A DNA stretch of 64,000 nucleotides from Solobacterium sp. GTDB lineage: Bacteria > Bacillota_I > Bacilli_A > Erysipelotrichales > Erysipelotrichaceae. Where the stretch lies: the NCBI GenBank assembly GCA_017459725.1, contig JAFUCL010000075.1, positions 102,116 to 166,115 of the forward strand, written 5' to 3'. The notes under the pieces were generated by a model that saw nothing but the letters and a program-made list of their open reading frames with translations, ran no database searches and was not told the DNA's origin. Both the position numbers and the translations under genes were made by a program. Below are positions 35,478 to 43,283 of the stretch, one piece after another. How positions within the stretch are numbered: the stretch's first letter is position 1; the number at the start of each line of letters is the position of its first letter.

Positions 35478-36190
35478 AACTCCTCCGTATTCAGCTGCCT
35501 GTCCGAGGCAATGATCAGCAGATTCTGTCTGCGGTATACATCATCTTCATCCTCACAGAAGATCATCTCCGTATTTGCGAACACTTCATGCATGGCCTTC
35601 AGCAGTCTTCTGCCGCGCCAGGCAAACAAACCCTTTGCCGCACTCACCGTATTCACCATATACACGCCCTGTGCGGAGAGATGCTCATGGATCATACGCA
35701 GATCTGCCGGTGTATTGCCGGCATCTTTACTGCCGATAAATGCATCGTTGATGATCACATCATACACTTCATCCGATTCCCGCAGCCATTTAAAACCATC
35801 ATCCTGTATCACCCGCAGACGGCTGTCTGAGAAGATCTCCGGTCCGGCAAAATACTGTTTCGCTGCCTGTATGATATCCGGACTGATCTCTGCAGTGTCT
35901 ATAGTCCTGTCCTCTGAATGCTTCAGATACCATGCCGGCCACATAAAGCCGCCTCCGCCGATCAGCAGTGTCCTTTTCAGATCCGGAAACAGTGCATACG
36001 GATACCCGAACAGTCTCGTATACGGAAAGACCAGTTCGTCCGCTTTCTCCGGCCGCAGATATACCGCCGATTCCATCTGTCCGTTCACTTCCAGAATCCG
36101 CACGGGTTCATTCCCGTACGATGTTTCCGTTACCTGCAGATGTCCGTAAGACGTATGCGCGTCATACAGTACATTGTCCTGTTTTTTCAT
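35474..36190 (-). CDS. Spermidine-synthase-like Rossmann protein
   Basis: 238 aa. Class I methyltransferase/spermidine synthase fold with RTLLIGGGGFMWPAWYLKH (about 78-96) as the nucleotide loop, IDTAEISPDIIQAAKQYF for the acidic ribose-binding residue, and YDVIINDAFIGS. The polyamine-binding residues of true SpeE are not evident, so it is a fused-type methyltransferase-like protein of unknown substrate. TGCTAAGAT ends exactly 6 nt before the ATG and there is no ribosome site, so the message is probably leaderless. It heads the operon to the hydrolase and perhaps the polymerase. Confidence 0.75.
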   Translation of the reverse strand: MKKQDNVLYDAHTSYGHLQVTETSYGNEPVRILEVNGQMESAVYLRPEKADELVFPYTRLFGYPYALFPDLKRTLLIGGGGFMWPAWYLKHSEDRTIDTAEISPDIIQAAKQYFAGPEIFSDSRLRVIQDDGFKWLRESDEVYDVIINDAFIGSKDAGNTPADLRMIHEHLSAQGVYMVNTVSAAKGLFAWRGRRLLKAMHEVFANTEMIFCEDEDDVYRRQNLLIIASDRQLNTEEL

Positions 36191-36196
36191 ACCAAT

Positions 36197-36205
36197 ATCT
36201 TAGCA
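36197..36205 (-). promoter_or_regulatory. Leaderless-type extended -10 of the spermidine-synthase-like gene
   Basis: TGCTAAGAT, six bases (ATTGGT), then ATG. No Shine-Dalgarno in front of the start. Confidence 0.5.
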
Positions 36206-36230
36206 CGAAGCAGGCATGTCTTCTTCTCTA

Positions 36231-36253
36231 CGAAAAAACCCGGTTACCCGGGT
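36231..36253 (-). terminator. Terminator of the RHH-DivIC operon
   Basis: Stem ACCCGG/CCGGGT with a 4-nt loop, then TTTTTCG on the minus strand, at the stop of the DivIC-like gene. Confidence 0.85.
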
Positions 36254-36552
36254 CATTCATCGTTTCTGATAATGATGATATTGTCCTGCAGATAATTGAG
36301 ACCGCTGTCTTCGGTGATTCCCATCACCCTGTCCGTACTGCTCATATCATAGACCGCCAGTGATATCTCCTCATTGGCCATCTGCAGCTCCCTTGTCTCT
36401 GCGGAGATCTCCTGTTCCTTTACCGCAAGCATGTTGTTGTATTCACGCAGCACCAGCTTGACAGCCGCATACACGGTCAGGGAAATACTGAAAATAATAA
36501 CCGCAATGCCGAGAAGATTCGCTCTTCTTTTCTTTTTGCCCTTACCGTTCAT
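36253..36552 (-). CDS. DivIC/FtsB-like septum formation protein
   Basis: 99 aa. Short basic N-terminus (KGKKKRR), one membrane segment (about residues 12-30), then a coiled-coil (LREYNNMLAVKEQEISAETR) and a C-terminal extracytoplasmic tail. This is the FtsB/DivIC bitopic layout, and size fits. Such proteins link the divisome with cell-wall synthesis. It is not in the usual RNA-binding S1 context of divIC. Its start overlaps the RHH gene by 11 bp, so it would fall under that regulator. Confidence 0.7.
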   Translation of the reverse strand: MNGKGKKKRRANLLGIAVIIFSISLTVYAAVKLVLREYNNMLAVKEQEISAETRELQMANEEISLAVYDMSSTDRVMGITEDSGLNYLQDNIIIIRNDE

Positions 36553-36727
36553 CTTTTAGTTCCTTCCGCAGCATCTCCTTGAACCATGCCGAACGGTTGT
36601 CCATCTTCTCCAGCATCCGGATCAGTTCCTGGTCATGCTTTGTGTTCAGCTTGAAGACATACCGGTTTACATATTTTGCCTGATACGCACGATTATACAT
36701 TTCCCTTTTTGAATGATTTATGGCCAT
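36542..36727 (-). CDS. Ribbon-helix-helix-like small protein, probable autorepressor
   Basis: 61 aa from the ATG 7 nt after GGGGG; the longer frame has no site. Residues 20-61 fit a ribbon-helix-helix fold: strand RYVFKLNT, helix KHDQELIRMLEKMD, then helix RSAWFKEMLRKELK. RHH proteins bind palindromic DNA as dimers. A perfect 22-bp palindrome covers the promoter region just upstream (36744-36765), so autoregulation is likely. The basic N-terminus (SKREMYNRAYQAKYV) may be a DNA-binding arm. The fold call is from pattern only. Confidence 0.65.
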   Translation of the reverse strand: MAINHSKREMYNRAYQAKYVNRYVFKLNTKHDQELIRMLEKMDNRSAWFKEMLRKELKDER

Positions 36728-36743
36728 AATCAACATCCCCCAG

Positions 36744-36765
36744 AATGATTGGTATACCAATCATT
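36744..36765. promoter_or_regulatory. Perfect 22-bp palindromic operator
   Basis: AATGATTGGTA followed directly by its exact reverse complement. It begins 17 bp before the RHH start codon and overlaps the last three bases of the TATAAT box, so a bound dimer would cover the transcription start. Confidence 0.7.
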
Positions 36766-36791
36766 ATACAGTGAACCTGCCGCCGGCACAA
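36763..36791 (-). promoter_or_regulatory. Promoter of the RHH-DivIC operon
   Basis: TATAAT at 36763-36768 and TTGTGC at 36786-36791 with 17-bp spacing on the minus strand. The -35 matches only TTG. Confidence 0.55.
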
Positions 36792-36849
36792 TGGCTGAAA
36801 CACAAATTACGCAAAAAAAATGCAGACGAATGTTTGTCTGCTGCAGGCA

Positions 36850-36885
36850 TAAAGAAAACCCGGAAAGAACGATGTCTTCCCGGGT
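36850..36885 (-). terminator. Terminator of the MYG1-like gene
   Basis: An 11-bp stem (ACCCGGGAAGA with TCTTTCCGGGT, one G-T pair) and a 6-nt loop is followed by TTTCTTT on the minus strand, 45 bp after the MYG1-like stop. Confidence 0.85.
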
Positions 36886-36930
36886 GTGTGCGGTCTGTTC
36901 CGCTGTTTGTATACGTTGTATGTGAATAGT

Positions 36931-37908
36931 TTAATTCTGCTGCTTCACGGCAATGGCTGCCAGCTGCAGTGCATCCGTCTCGGATCCGGCGCCCGCCAGG
37001 AAACCCGAAACATGGCAGAAGATTGCGGAAGGCACACCTGATGCCTCCTGCAGTGCTTCACCGCGCAGACCGTACCATTCCCGCGGGAACGGATGCCGGT
37101 AGCTTGTGCGGTCTGCCATATCCTCCAGAGCACACTGGATATTCCAGCCGCCTCTGAGGGCCGGTGAAACCACATACCAGATATCACCTGCTTTGGGATT
37201 GCGTGACTGTGAATACAGAACGCCCTCCCACGGTGCAAACTGGTCCATGATCATGATGTGATTCGCGGAATAATCGATGCAGCGCAGTACGTAGTCCCGG
37301 CCATCCAGACTTGAGATAATACTGTCCAGACGGTTCAGGATAATATCCTTGGCGTAACTGACCGCATCCATGAAAGCGTCATAATGGTTCAGATCGGAAT
37401 TCCAGGTCGGATTGAAATCCTTGATCACCTGAGAAACCGTAAACCCGGTTCTCGCCTGAAACAGGATCTCCTGCTTCTGCTCATCGCGGATACCCGGCAT
37501 GGCTGACAAAGCGTCCGCAACAGGATTGAACCCGTTATCCTCAGCATCAATCCCGAGAATAACCGAGTTTTCAAAACGCTGGTACACAATGTCCATGTAT
37601 TCTTCAGGACAGTTCTCTGCTTCGAGAATCTCCTGATAGTACTTCCGCCACACAAGTCCGCAGGACGCATATGGGATCGCTGTTCCGGGGTGAAACCCGT
37701 TGGCCGCTTTGTTCTCCGGTGAATGATGATCCAGTTCACCGCCGCCGATGTCGTAAATAATCCAGTTTTCAGGATCCTCCGGAAGCTCGTTATCGCCGCC
37801 GCGTACAACCTGAATCTGTTCGGACATCAAAGACAGCAGAGCAGTCGCAAAGACTTCATCCGCGTGAAACAGACCGTCATGTGTAAATAACTTCAACTCA
37901 GTGCGCAT
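36931..37908 (-). CDS. MYG1 family protein (DHH-like metal-dependent nuclease)
   Basis: 325 aa, full family length. THDGLFHADEVFATALLSLM (about 9-28) and the DHH-type motif DIGGGELDHHSPE (about 52-64) form the metal site. LGIDAEDNGFNP supplies further acidic residues. Eukaryotic MYG1 is a 3'-5' RNA exonuclease; the bacterial members are uncharacterised metal-dependent phosphoesterases. The gene has an AGAGGG ribosome site and stands alone between its own terminator and a 308-bp leader region with a promoter. Confidence 0.85.
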   Translation of the reverse strand: MRTELKLFTHDGLFHADEVFATALLSLMSEQIQVVRGGDNELPEDPENWIIYDIGGGELDHHSPENKAANGFHPGTAIPYASCGLVWRKYYQEILEAENCPEEYMDIVYQRFENSVILGIDAEDNGFNPVADALSAMPGIRDEQKQEILFQARTGFTVSQVIKDFNPTWNSDLNHYDAFMDAVSYAKDIILNRLDSIISSLDGRDYVLRCIDYSANHIMIMDQFAPWEGVLYSQSRNPKAGDIWYVVSPALRGGWNIQCALEDMADRTSYRHPFPREWYGLRGEALQEASGVPSAIFCHVSGFLAGAGSETDALQLAAIAVKQQN

Positions 37909-38216
37909 GACTTTTCCCTCTCGTGCCGATATTTTAACAGAGTTTCATGGGAATGAACACAATTTTATACATGCATGCATCGAAACATAACGGCTGACTG
38001 CTGTCCCGAGAAAGCAAAAGGCATAGACATGCAGGCATAAAACACGTCATGCATGGCTTTCAGACTGCTGATCCTGCCCCCCGGCTGGTGATACGTATGT
38101 ATGGTACGGTTAATGCCCGACTTCCTGTATATATTATACCATACGGCCCTTCCCTCAGGAAAATGGCCCCGGAAAGCAGAAAAAAGACCCTCATATGAGA
38201 GTCTTTTCTTTTTCAA
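37909..38216 (-). promoter_or_regulatory. 308-bp upstream region of the MYG1-like gene
   Basis: No supported gene here. A minus-strand extended -10 (TGGTATAAT, 38133-38141) would give a leader of about 220 nt to the MYG1-like gene. A perfect 8-bp inverted repeat (GTATGGTA at 38099-38106 and TACCATAC at 38137-38144) brackets the start site and overlaps the -10. Nearer the gene, TAAAAT about 25 bp before the ATG may be a second promoter. A 30-codon frame in the leader has no ribosome site. The tRNA-Leu terminator occupies the right end. Confidence 0.45.
38180..38206 (-). terminator. Terminator of tRNA-Leu(CAG)
   Basis: Minus-strand stem AAGAC-CTC/GAG-GTCTT with one mismatch, then a T run, eleven bases after the tRNA. 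Confidence 0.75.
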
Positions 38217-38301
38217 TGGTGCGGATGACAGAATTCGAATCTGCACGAGTCTCCCCACTGATCCCTGAAATCAGCGCGTCTACCTGTTCCGCCACATCCG
38301 C
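38217..38301 (-). tRNA. tRNA-Leu (anticodon CAG)
   Basis: 85 nt with encoded CCA. Acceptor GCGGATG/CATCCGC, anticodon stem CTGAT/ATCAG around loop TTCAGGG, long variable arm (class II), T-loop TTCGAAT. Reads CUG codons. Confidence 0.95.
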
Positions 38302-38312
38302 ATTGCTCTATT

Positions 38313-38318
38313 ATTATA
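38313..38318 (-). promoter_or_regulatory. -10 element of tRNA-Leu(CAG)
   Basis: TATAAT on the minus strand, 11 nt before the tRNA 5' end. The upstream region is A/T-rich without a good -35. Confidence 0.5.
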
Positions 38319-38434
38319 CATCTTCTGTTTTAAAAATCCAGCACAAATTTAAAGAGTTTTAAATATTTTGCACTGAGCAGAAAAATGCACAATTTCAGCG
38401 ATTCCGGAACAGCTATAGACCCGTCACTGCAGCC

Positions 38435-39352
38435 TCAGTTTTCCTTCAGGATCAGATCTGCCAGCATCCCCTTCACACCGCTGTATTCACGCTCATCCAG
38501 GTATGTTTCCTGTATGCCCGCAATTCTGGATGCATAGCGGTTTGCAAACTCGGCAGCACGTCGTACGGAAAGACCGGACAGTCTGCCGCAGAGATACGCC
38601 GCCGCATGCGCCTCTTCACAGCCGCAGAGATCCACAACATTGTGCTTCTCCTCACGGATGTATATACGGTCATCTTCCTTGACGTATACGGTGCCGCCGT
38701 CCTTCAGTGTAACCAGGATATCATTGTCGGTATATACCCGCAGGATCCCTGCTGCTTTCAGGGCATCGGTTTCCTCGCCGAACGTAACCGTCTCCAGCTG
38801 TGTATCGCTGATCTGCACCAGCGGCCGCAGACGGTATATTTCCTCCAGCGTATCGTAATCCAGCAGAACACCGTCATTGCCCGGCACAAACATAATGCGG
38901 TCCATATACGGCTGCAGGAAATCAAGCAATGCATCTGCGCCTTCCCCGCCTGCCTCCATACCGCCCAGCAGCACATAGTCATAATCATCCGGATTCGCCT
39001 TGAATGATCCGAAATCATATTCGCAGCCTTCCGCCGTCATGGTCGTATAGCGTCCGTTGCCGTCAACCAGCGTATATGTGCAGCCGTGTATTTCCTTCCT
39101 CTGCTCCGGCAGTGCAATGCCGCTGTCTTTGGCCATGCTGCAGATCATATCTCCGTAATAACCCGAACCCACTGTAGTCACCAGATCAAACGGCAGATTC
39201 AGTGACTTGAATACCTTCGCACAGTTCCATCCGAAACCGGACAGTCTCATACGGGTATCCGCCGGTCTGAATTCTTCATCACTCTTCGGCAGATGATCCA
39301 CCGAAGAAACAAGGTCAGCTGTAACAGCTCCAATAATCAGTACTTTCTTCAT
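38435..39352 (-). CDS. PfkB family carbohydrate kinase
   Basis: 305 aa from MKKVLIIGAVTADLVSSVDH; the 36 extra codons upstream run into the tRNA terminator and are rejected. Ribokinase-like fold: substrate loop RLSGFGWNCAKVFKSL, TVGSGYYGDM, and near the C-terminus VVDLCGCEEAHAAAYLCG where the usual GAGD motif (anion hole and catalytic Asp) reads GCEE. That change may weaken catalysis or shift the base. Sugar or nucleoside substrate unknown. TACAAT ends 6 nt before the ATG with no ribosome site, so a leaderless mRNA is likely. Confidence 0.75.
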   Translation of the reverse strand: MKKVLIIGAVTADLVSSVDHLPKSDEEFRPADTRMRLSGFGWNCAKVFKSLNLPFDLVTTVGSGYYGDMICSMAKDSGIALPEQRKEIHGCTYTLVDGNGRYTTMTAEGCEYDFGSFKANPDDYDYVLLGGMEAGGEGADALLDFLQPYMDRIMFVPGNDGVLLDYDTLEEIYRLRPLVQISDTQLETVTFGEETDALKAAGILRVYTDNDILVTLKDGGTVYVKEDDRIYIREEKHNVVDLCGCEEAHAAAYLCGRLSGLSVRRAAEFANRYASRIAGIQETYLDEREYSGVKGMLADLILKEN

Positions 39353-39358
39353 GAGACA

Positions 39359-39364
39359 ATTGTA
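39359..39364 (-). promoter_or_regulatory. Leaderless-type -10 of the PfkB-family gene
   Basis: TACAAT, six bases (TGTCTC), then ATG. It lies just after the tRNA operon terminator. The nearest GGAGGGG is over 20 nt away. Confidence 0.45.
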
Positions 39365-39387
39365 AGCGAAAAACCCCTCCGTATATA

Positions 39388-39412
39388 ACAAAAAACGTCC
39401 CTTCCGGGACGT
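39388..39412 (-). terminator. Terminator of the seven-tRNA operon
   Basis: Stem ACGTCCC/GGGACGT with a GGAA loop, then TTTTTGTT on the minus strand, ten bases after tRNA-Phe. Confidence 0.9.
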
Positions 39413-39421
39413 AATTTGTAA

Positions 39422-39497
39422 TGGTGGCTCCAGGCAGAATTGAACTGCCGACACCGGCATTTTCAGTGCCGTGCTCTACCAACTGAGCTACAGAGCC
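39422..39497 (-). tRNA. tRNA-Phe (anticodon GAA)
   Basis: 76 nt with CCA. Acceptor GGCTCTG/CTGGAGCC region, anticodon loop CTGAAAA, T-loop TTCAATT. Last tRNA of the operon. Confidence 0.95.
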
Positions 39498-39499
39498 AT

Positions 39500-39576
39500 T
39501 GGTTGCGAGGGAAGGATTTGAACCAACGACCTCCGGGTTATGGGCCCGACGAGCTACCAGGCTGCTCTACCTCGCG
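39500..39576 (-). tRNA. Initiator tRNA-fMet (anticodon CAT)
   Basis: 77 nt with CCA. It begins CGCGAGG, so the first base (C) is unpaired with A72, and the anticodon stem ends in three G-C pairs (GGG/CCC). Both are initiator hallmarks. Confidence 0.93.
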
Positions 39577-39612
39577 ACAATAAGTTCAGTCATAAATCTG
39601 TTGTTAAGAAGA

Positions 39613-39703
39613 TGGCGGAGGAACTGGGATTCGAACCCAGGCGCCGCTTGCACGACCTTCCGGTTTTCAAGACCGGTCCCTTCAACCGCTTGGGTATTCC
39701 TCC
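39613..39703 (-). tRNA. tRNA-Ser (anticodon TGA)
   Basis: 91 nt with CCA, class II with a long variable arm. Anticodon stem CCGGT/ACCGG around loop CTTGAAA. Reads UCN codons, mainly UCA. Confidence 0.95.
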
Positions 39704-39708
39704 GTATC

Positions 39709-39784
39709 TGGTGGACCCTGAAGGACTCGAACCTTCAACCAGACGGTTATGGGCCGTCTGCTCTGACCATTGAGCTAAGGGTCC
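39709..39784 (-). tRNA. tRNA-Ile2 (anticodon CAT, lysidine type) or tRNA-Met
   Basis: 76 nt with CCA. The body (GGACCCTTAGCTCA, anticodon arm GACGGCCCATAACCGTC) resembles Bacillota tRNA-Ile2, whose CAT wobble base is changed to lysidine to read AUA. The neighbouring CAT tRNA at 39814 looks like the true elongator tRNA-Met, which supports the Ile2 call. Confidence 0.8.
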
Positions 39785-39813
39785 TTAACCGGTACTGCAC
39801 TGTTAATAAGTTT

Positions 39814-39890
39814 TGGTAGCGAGGGTGGGAGTCGAACCCACGACCTACCGGGTATGAACCGATTGCTCTAGCCAACTAAGCTACCTCGCC
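39814..39890 (-). tRNA. Elongator tRNA-Met (anticodon CAT)
   Basis: 77 nt with CCA. Acceptor GGCGAGG/CCTCGCT, anticodon arm ATCGGTTCATACCCGGT like Bacillota elongator tRNA-Met, T-loop TTCGACT. Confidence 0.88.
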
Positions 39891-39899
39891 ATATTTATT

Positions 39900-39976
39900 T
39901 GGTCGGGATGGCAGGATTTGAACCTGTGACCCCTTGATCCCAAATCAAGTGCACTACCAAGCTGTGCTACATCCCG
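39900..39976 (-). tRNA. tRNA-Pro (anticodon TGG)
   Basis: 77 nt with CCA. Acceptor CGGGATG/CATCCCG, anticodon stem TTGAT/ATCAA around loop TTTGGGA, T-loop TTCAAAT. Confidence 0.95.
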
Positions 39977-39979
39977 AAA

Positions 39980-40056
39980 TGGCGCGCCGAGCAGGAGTCG
40001 AACCCGCAACCTTTTGATTCGTAGTCAAATACTCTATCCAGTTGAGCTATCGGCGC
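39980..40056 (-). tRNA. tRNA-Arg (anticodon ACG)
   Basis: 77 nt with CCA. Acceptor GCGCCGA/TCGGCGC, anticodon stem TTTGA/TCAAA around loop CTACGAA, T-loop TTCGACT. First tRNA of the operon; the A34 would be edited to inosine. Confidence 0.95.
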
Positions 40057-40084
40057 ACTTTTCACTGGAATTCAGTGCTTATTT

Positions 40085-40113
40085 ATAGTATCAGACTGAC
40101 CATGGAATTGCAA
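40085..40113 (-). promoter_or_regulatory. Promoter of the seven-tRNA operon
   Basis: TTGCAA (40108-40113) and TACTAT (40085-40090) with 17-bp spacing on the minus strand, 28 bp before tRNA-Arg. One of the strongest promoters in the window. Confidence 0.8.
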
Positions 40114-40176
40114 GCCTGTTTTAAACTTTTTTATCAACCTGTGTTCAGCAGCCTTCTGACACCGGATTATACGGCG

Positions 40177-42048
40177 TTACCAGGACAGTCCGCTTCCCCT
40201 CTCAAATGCGGATACATCACCGAATTCCCCGTCTTCTATAACCGGAATATTTACGGGAAGTTTCCCTGCCGGTGAGAAAGCACCGAAGATCACATCCATC
40301 GCAGCCGGTATATTCGGACCGTAATCCTCACTCGGTTCTCCTTCGGAAAGCACCATACCGCCGAGTCCGTACACAGCCATCAGCGCATCCGCATCCGTAT
40401 ACAGTGCACAGTCGTAGGGATTGCCGCAGGAAACAACAACCAGTTCCTTTCCGTTCTCAGAGCACCAGGCCTGCAGTCTGCGGATCACACCGGTCCGCCC
40501 TGTTTCCGGAGAAGCAAGTTCAGCAGCCTTCATAACCGTACTCAGTGCGATAACGGTATCCGTTTCCGCAGCCGCCGCAAACAGTTCATTGATGTCTCCC
40601 TCCGGATCATAGACATATGACACGGTTTCTGTGCCGGCAGCGTATCCTTCTGTCTTAAGTTTACCGATCTGATATTCCATGGCCGTGATCTGCACATCAT
40701 ACGGTGCACACAAAAGCACCCGCCTCTGCTCATTACCGAGCGGCAGAACACTGTCGTTTTTAAGAACCGTAACACCCGCATCCGCAATACTGCGCTCTGC
40801 TTCATGGTGTGCCGCAAAACCCGCACCGGTCAGCTGCGGATCAATCAGACTGTAGCGGTACTTCAGGGTAAGAATACGCCGGCATGCCTCATGAATTCTC
40901 TCTTCGGGTATCCGCCCTTCCTCTGTTGCTTTTACAATGCCGTCCACATATTCCCGCAGCTCTGCGCATTCTTCAGCAGAGCCCGCCTGCACCGGCATCA
41001 GCAGCATATCCGCGCCTGCCGAAACTGCCAGAACCGCCGCATCTTCTCTGTCGAAATGCCCCTGCACGGCATCCATCATCATGGCATCCGTAATGACAAC
41101 CCCTTCATAGCCGATTTCATTGCGCAGAAGGTCCGTCAGAACCGTATGCGAAAGCGTAGCCGGCAGATAGACTTCCTGCCCGTCCGCCGCCGAACTATAT
41201 GTTTGCGTTTCAATCTGGGGATACTGGATATGCGCAGTCATGATCATCGGCACACCGCTCTCAGCCAGTTTTCTGAACGGCACCAGCTCCTGTGCTTCCA
41301 GTTCTTCCCGGCTGCACTCGACCAGCGGCAGTCCGGTATGGCTGTCCGTATCGGTATTGCCGTGTCCCGGAAAATGCTTGGCACAGGCCACTATGCCGCT
41401 CTCCTTCAGACCTTCCGAAAAAGCCGCCGCATATTCTGCCGTAATATTCGGATCATCACTGAAAGACCGGATACCGATGACCGGGTTGGCCGGGTTGTTG
41501 TTGATATCCGCATCAGGCGCAAAATCCGTATTCATCCCAAGGGCTGCCAGTTCTTCCCCGATCAGTGACGCCGTCTGCTGCGCCAGTTCCGGTTTGCCGG
41601 TCGCCGCCAGTGCCATATTCCCGGAAAAATCCGTTCCCATGATCAGTCTTGTGATATAACCGCCTTCCTGATCCGCACCGATCAGAGCACCGATGCCGGC
41701 CGCTTCATATACGGTATCCTGGATATCCGCCGTCAGCTGTCTGGTCTGCTCCGCCGTTTCTATATTCTCCGAAAACAGAATCACGCCGCCCGGCTGCACA
41801 TCCTTCAGCGTTTCCCGCAGTTCATCATTCAGCTCCGTAACCGGGGCGCTTCCGGTATCGTCAGTCCATGTCCGCATGGCAATCACCAGCATCTGCCCTG
41901 CCTGCTGCCGCAGTGTCATCTTCTCCATGATCCGGCTGACGGCTTCATCTTCCGTTATCTCTGCCGCAGACGTCTCTGAAACCGCCGGCGAAGCACCGCA
42001 GGCACACAGTAAAATCGCAAATGAAACGATAAACCAACGCTTTCTCAT
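40177..42048 (-). CDS. Beta-N-acetylhexosaminidase lipoprotein, GH3 (NagZ-like)
   Basis: 623 aa from MRKRWFIVSFAILLCACGAS, a lipoprotein signal with the modified cysteine at about residue 17; the longer frame lies inside the MFS gene. The GH3 N-acetylglucosaminidase signature KHFPGHGNTDTDSHTG (about 217-232) holds the catalytic histidine-aspartate dyad, and VVITDAMMMDA the nucleophile aspartate. A C-terminal GH3_C-like domain follows (NDSVLPLGNEQRRVLL). It cuts N-acetylhexosamines from muropeptides or glycans at the outer membrane face. The ATG overlaps the MFS stop by 4 bp. Confidence 0.88.
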   Translation of the reverse strand: MRKRWFIVSFAILLCACGASPAVSETSAAEITEDEAVSRIMEKMTLRQQAGQMLVIAMRTWTDDTGSAPVTELNDELRETLKDVQPGGVILFSENIETAEQTRQLTADIQDTVYEAAGIGALIGADQEGGYITRLIMGTDFSGNMALAATGKPELAQQTASLIGEELAALGMNTDFAPDADINNNPANPVIGIRSFSDDPNITAEYAAAFSEGLKESGIVACAKHFPGHGNTDTDSHTGLPLVECSREELEAQELVPFRKLAESGVPMIMTAHIQYPQIETQTYSSAADGQEVYLPATLSHTVLTDLLRNEIGYEGVVITDAMMMDAVQGHFDREDAAVLAVSAGADMLLMPVQAGSAEECAELREYVDGIVKATEEGRIPEERIHEACRRILTLKYRYSLIDPQLTGAGFAAHHEAERSIADAGVTVLKNDSVLPLGNEQRRVLLCAPYDVQITAMEYQIGKLKTEGYAAGTETVSYVYDPEGDINELFAAAAETDTVIALSTVMKAAELASPETGRTGVIRRLQAWCSENGKELVVVSCGNPYDCALYTDADALMAVYGLGGMVLSEGEPSEDYGPNIPAAMDVIFGAFSPAGKLPVNIPVIEDGEFGDVSAFERGSGLSW

Positions 42049-43283
42049 TTCTCCGCCTTTCCATACTGCCTGTACAGCACAAAGATGACCGCATATGCCA
42101 GCAGTCCGATGATGCCGCCGACCGTATACAGAACCGGCGAAACACCATACCGGCCGATCAGCCATGAACCGAGTGACGGTCCGGCCGCCATGGGAATCAG
42201 TACCATAAACACCATACGGATACCCTCAAAATATCCCCTGCTTTCTCCAGGCGAAAGATTCTTGAACATAGCGGTTGCCGCAACCGTCATCATCATCCAT
42301 CCGCCGTACAGCAATGCTCTGCCCGCCAGCACAGCCGGAATTGTCCGTGCCGCACCATGCAGAAGCGATCCCGCCGCAAAAAGAGCCGGAGCCGCAAGCA
42401 GCGCCTTCATGCCTTTGCCGCTGTCGCACAGTCTTCCGGTAATGATACTTGCCGCAACCATAACCGGCAGTCCGGCTGCGGTAAGCAATGTGGCATACGT
42501 CTTGGCAATGCCGAGATAATTATTCGCATAGATCATTTCATATGCATAAGACACCTGGAAGCCGGTCAGAAGAATGCATATCGCCAGCAGGATCAGCAGA
42601 AGCTGCCGGTTATCCTGCCACAGTTTCTTTGAGAATAAACGTCTGACGATCTCCGTGATCCGTACGGTTTCCGCATCCGGATTCGGTTTCAGGTCCGGTG
42701 AATCCTGCAGCTTCCCGCCGGCAATGTATCCGGTCATGGACACAAAGAAACCGATCAGAAAGAAGAACACGGCATACCCGAAACGGTCGATTACAGCACC
42801 TGCACCGGCAAGGATCACACCGGAAATCAGCGGAGCTATCTGAACAATAGACGTAATCCGGCCGCGGTTTGTCTCATTGGAAATATCCGTCGTCCAGGCA
42901 TTGAAGCAGGCATCGTACGCCATGGAACCGAAGAACGTCATCACACAGTCAAACAGTACGACCATAACTGCCTGGGCCGCTTCACCGGGGAAGAACTTGG
43001 CGGTAAAGAAACCGGCCGTGGTGAGACCCCAGATCACGTAACCCCAGCGGATATACGGTTTCCGTTTGCCTGCCCTGTCACTGCGGGCCCCCATGATAAA
43101 AGTCGTCACGGTTGCGGTCAGCGCACTCGCCGCATTCATCGCCGCAATCGGTGCCGTATTTGTCGTAATCTCATCAAACGTAAATGTATTGAACCAAGCG
43201 TTTTCCAGACCCCATGCGATCTGTCCCAGAACTGCCAGCGCGACAACGATCCACAGCTCTGCCGTATACCCCTGTTTCTTCAT
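42045..43283 (-). CDS. MFS transporter, SLC45/GPH-like
   Basis: 412 aa, twelve predicted membrane segments. The loop between segments 2 and 3 has GARSDRAGKRKPYIRWGYVI, typical of sugar:cation MFS carriers of the SLC45/GPH type. It is coupled to the GH3 lipoprotein gene (4-bp overlap) and to surE (4-bp overlap), so it probably imports the amino sugars released by the GH3 enzyme. That link is inference. GGAGG ribosome site. Confidence 0.8.
   Translation of the reverse strand: MKKQGYTAELWIVVALAVLGQIAWGLENAWFNTFTFDEITTNTAPIAAMNAASALTATVTTFIMGARSDRAGKRKPYIRWGYVIWGLTTAGFFTAKFFPGEAAQAVMVVLFDCVMTFFGSMAYDACFNAWTTDISNETNRGRITSIVQIAPLISGVILAGAGAVIDRFGYAVFFFLIGFFVSMTGYIAGGKLQDSPDLKPNPDAETVRITEIVRRLFSKKLWQDNRQLLLILLAICILLTGFQVSYAYEMIYANNYLGIAKTYATLLTAAGLPVMVAASIITGRLCDSGKGMKALLAAPALFAAGSLLHGAARTIPAVLAGRALLYGGWMMMTVAATAMFKNLSPGESRGYFEGIRMVFMVLIPMAAGPSLGSWLIGRYGVSPVLYTVGGIIGLLAYAVIFVLYRQYGKAEK

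Noticed and set aside
37965..38258. A 97-codon minus-strand frame in the gap before MYG1, and a 30-codon frame inside it
   Set aside because: It runs through the tRNA-Leu terminator and part of the tRNA; neither frame has a ribosome site.
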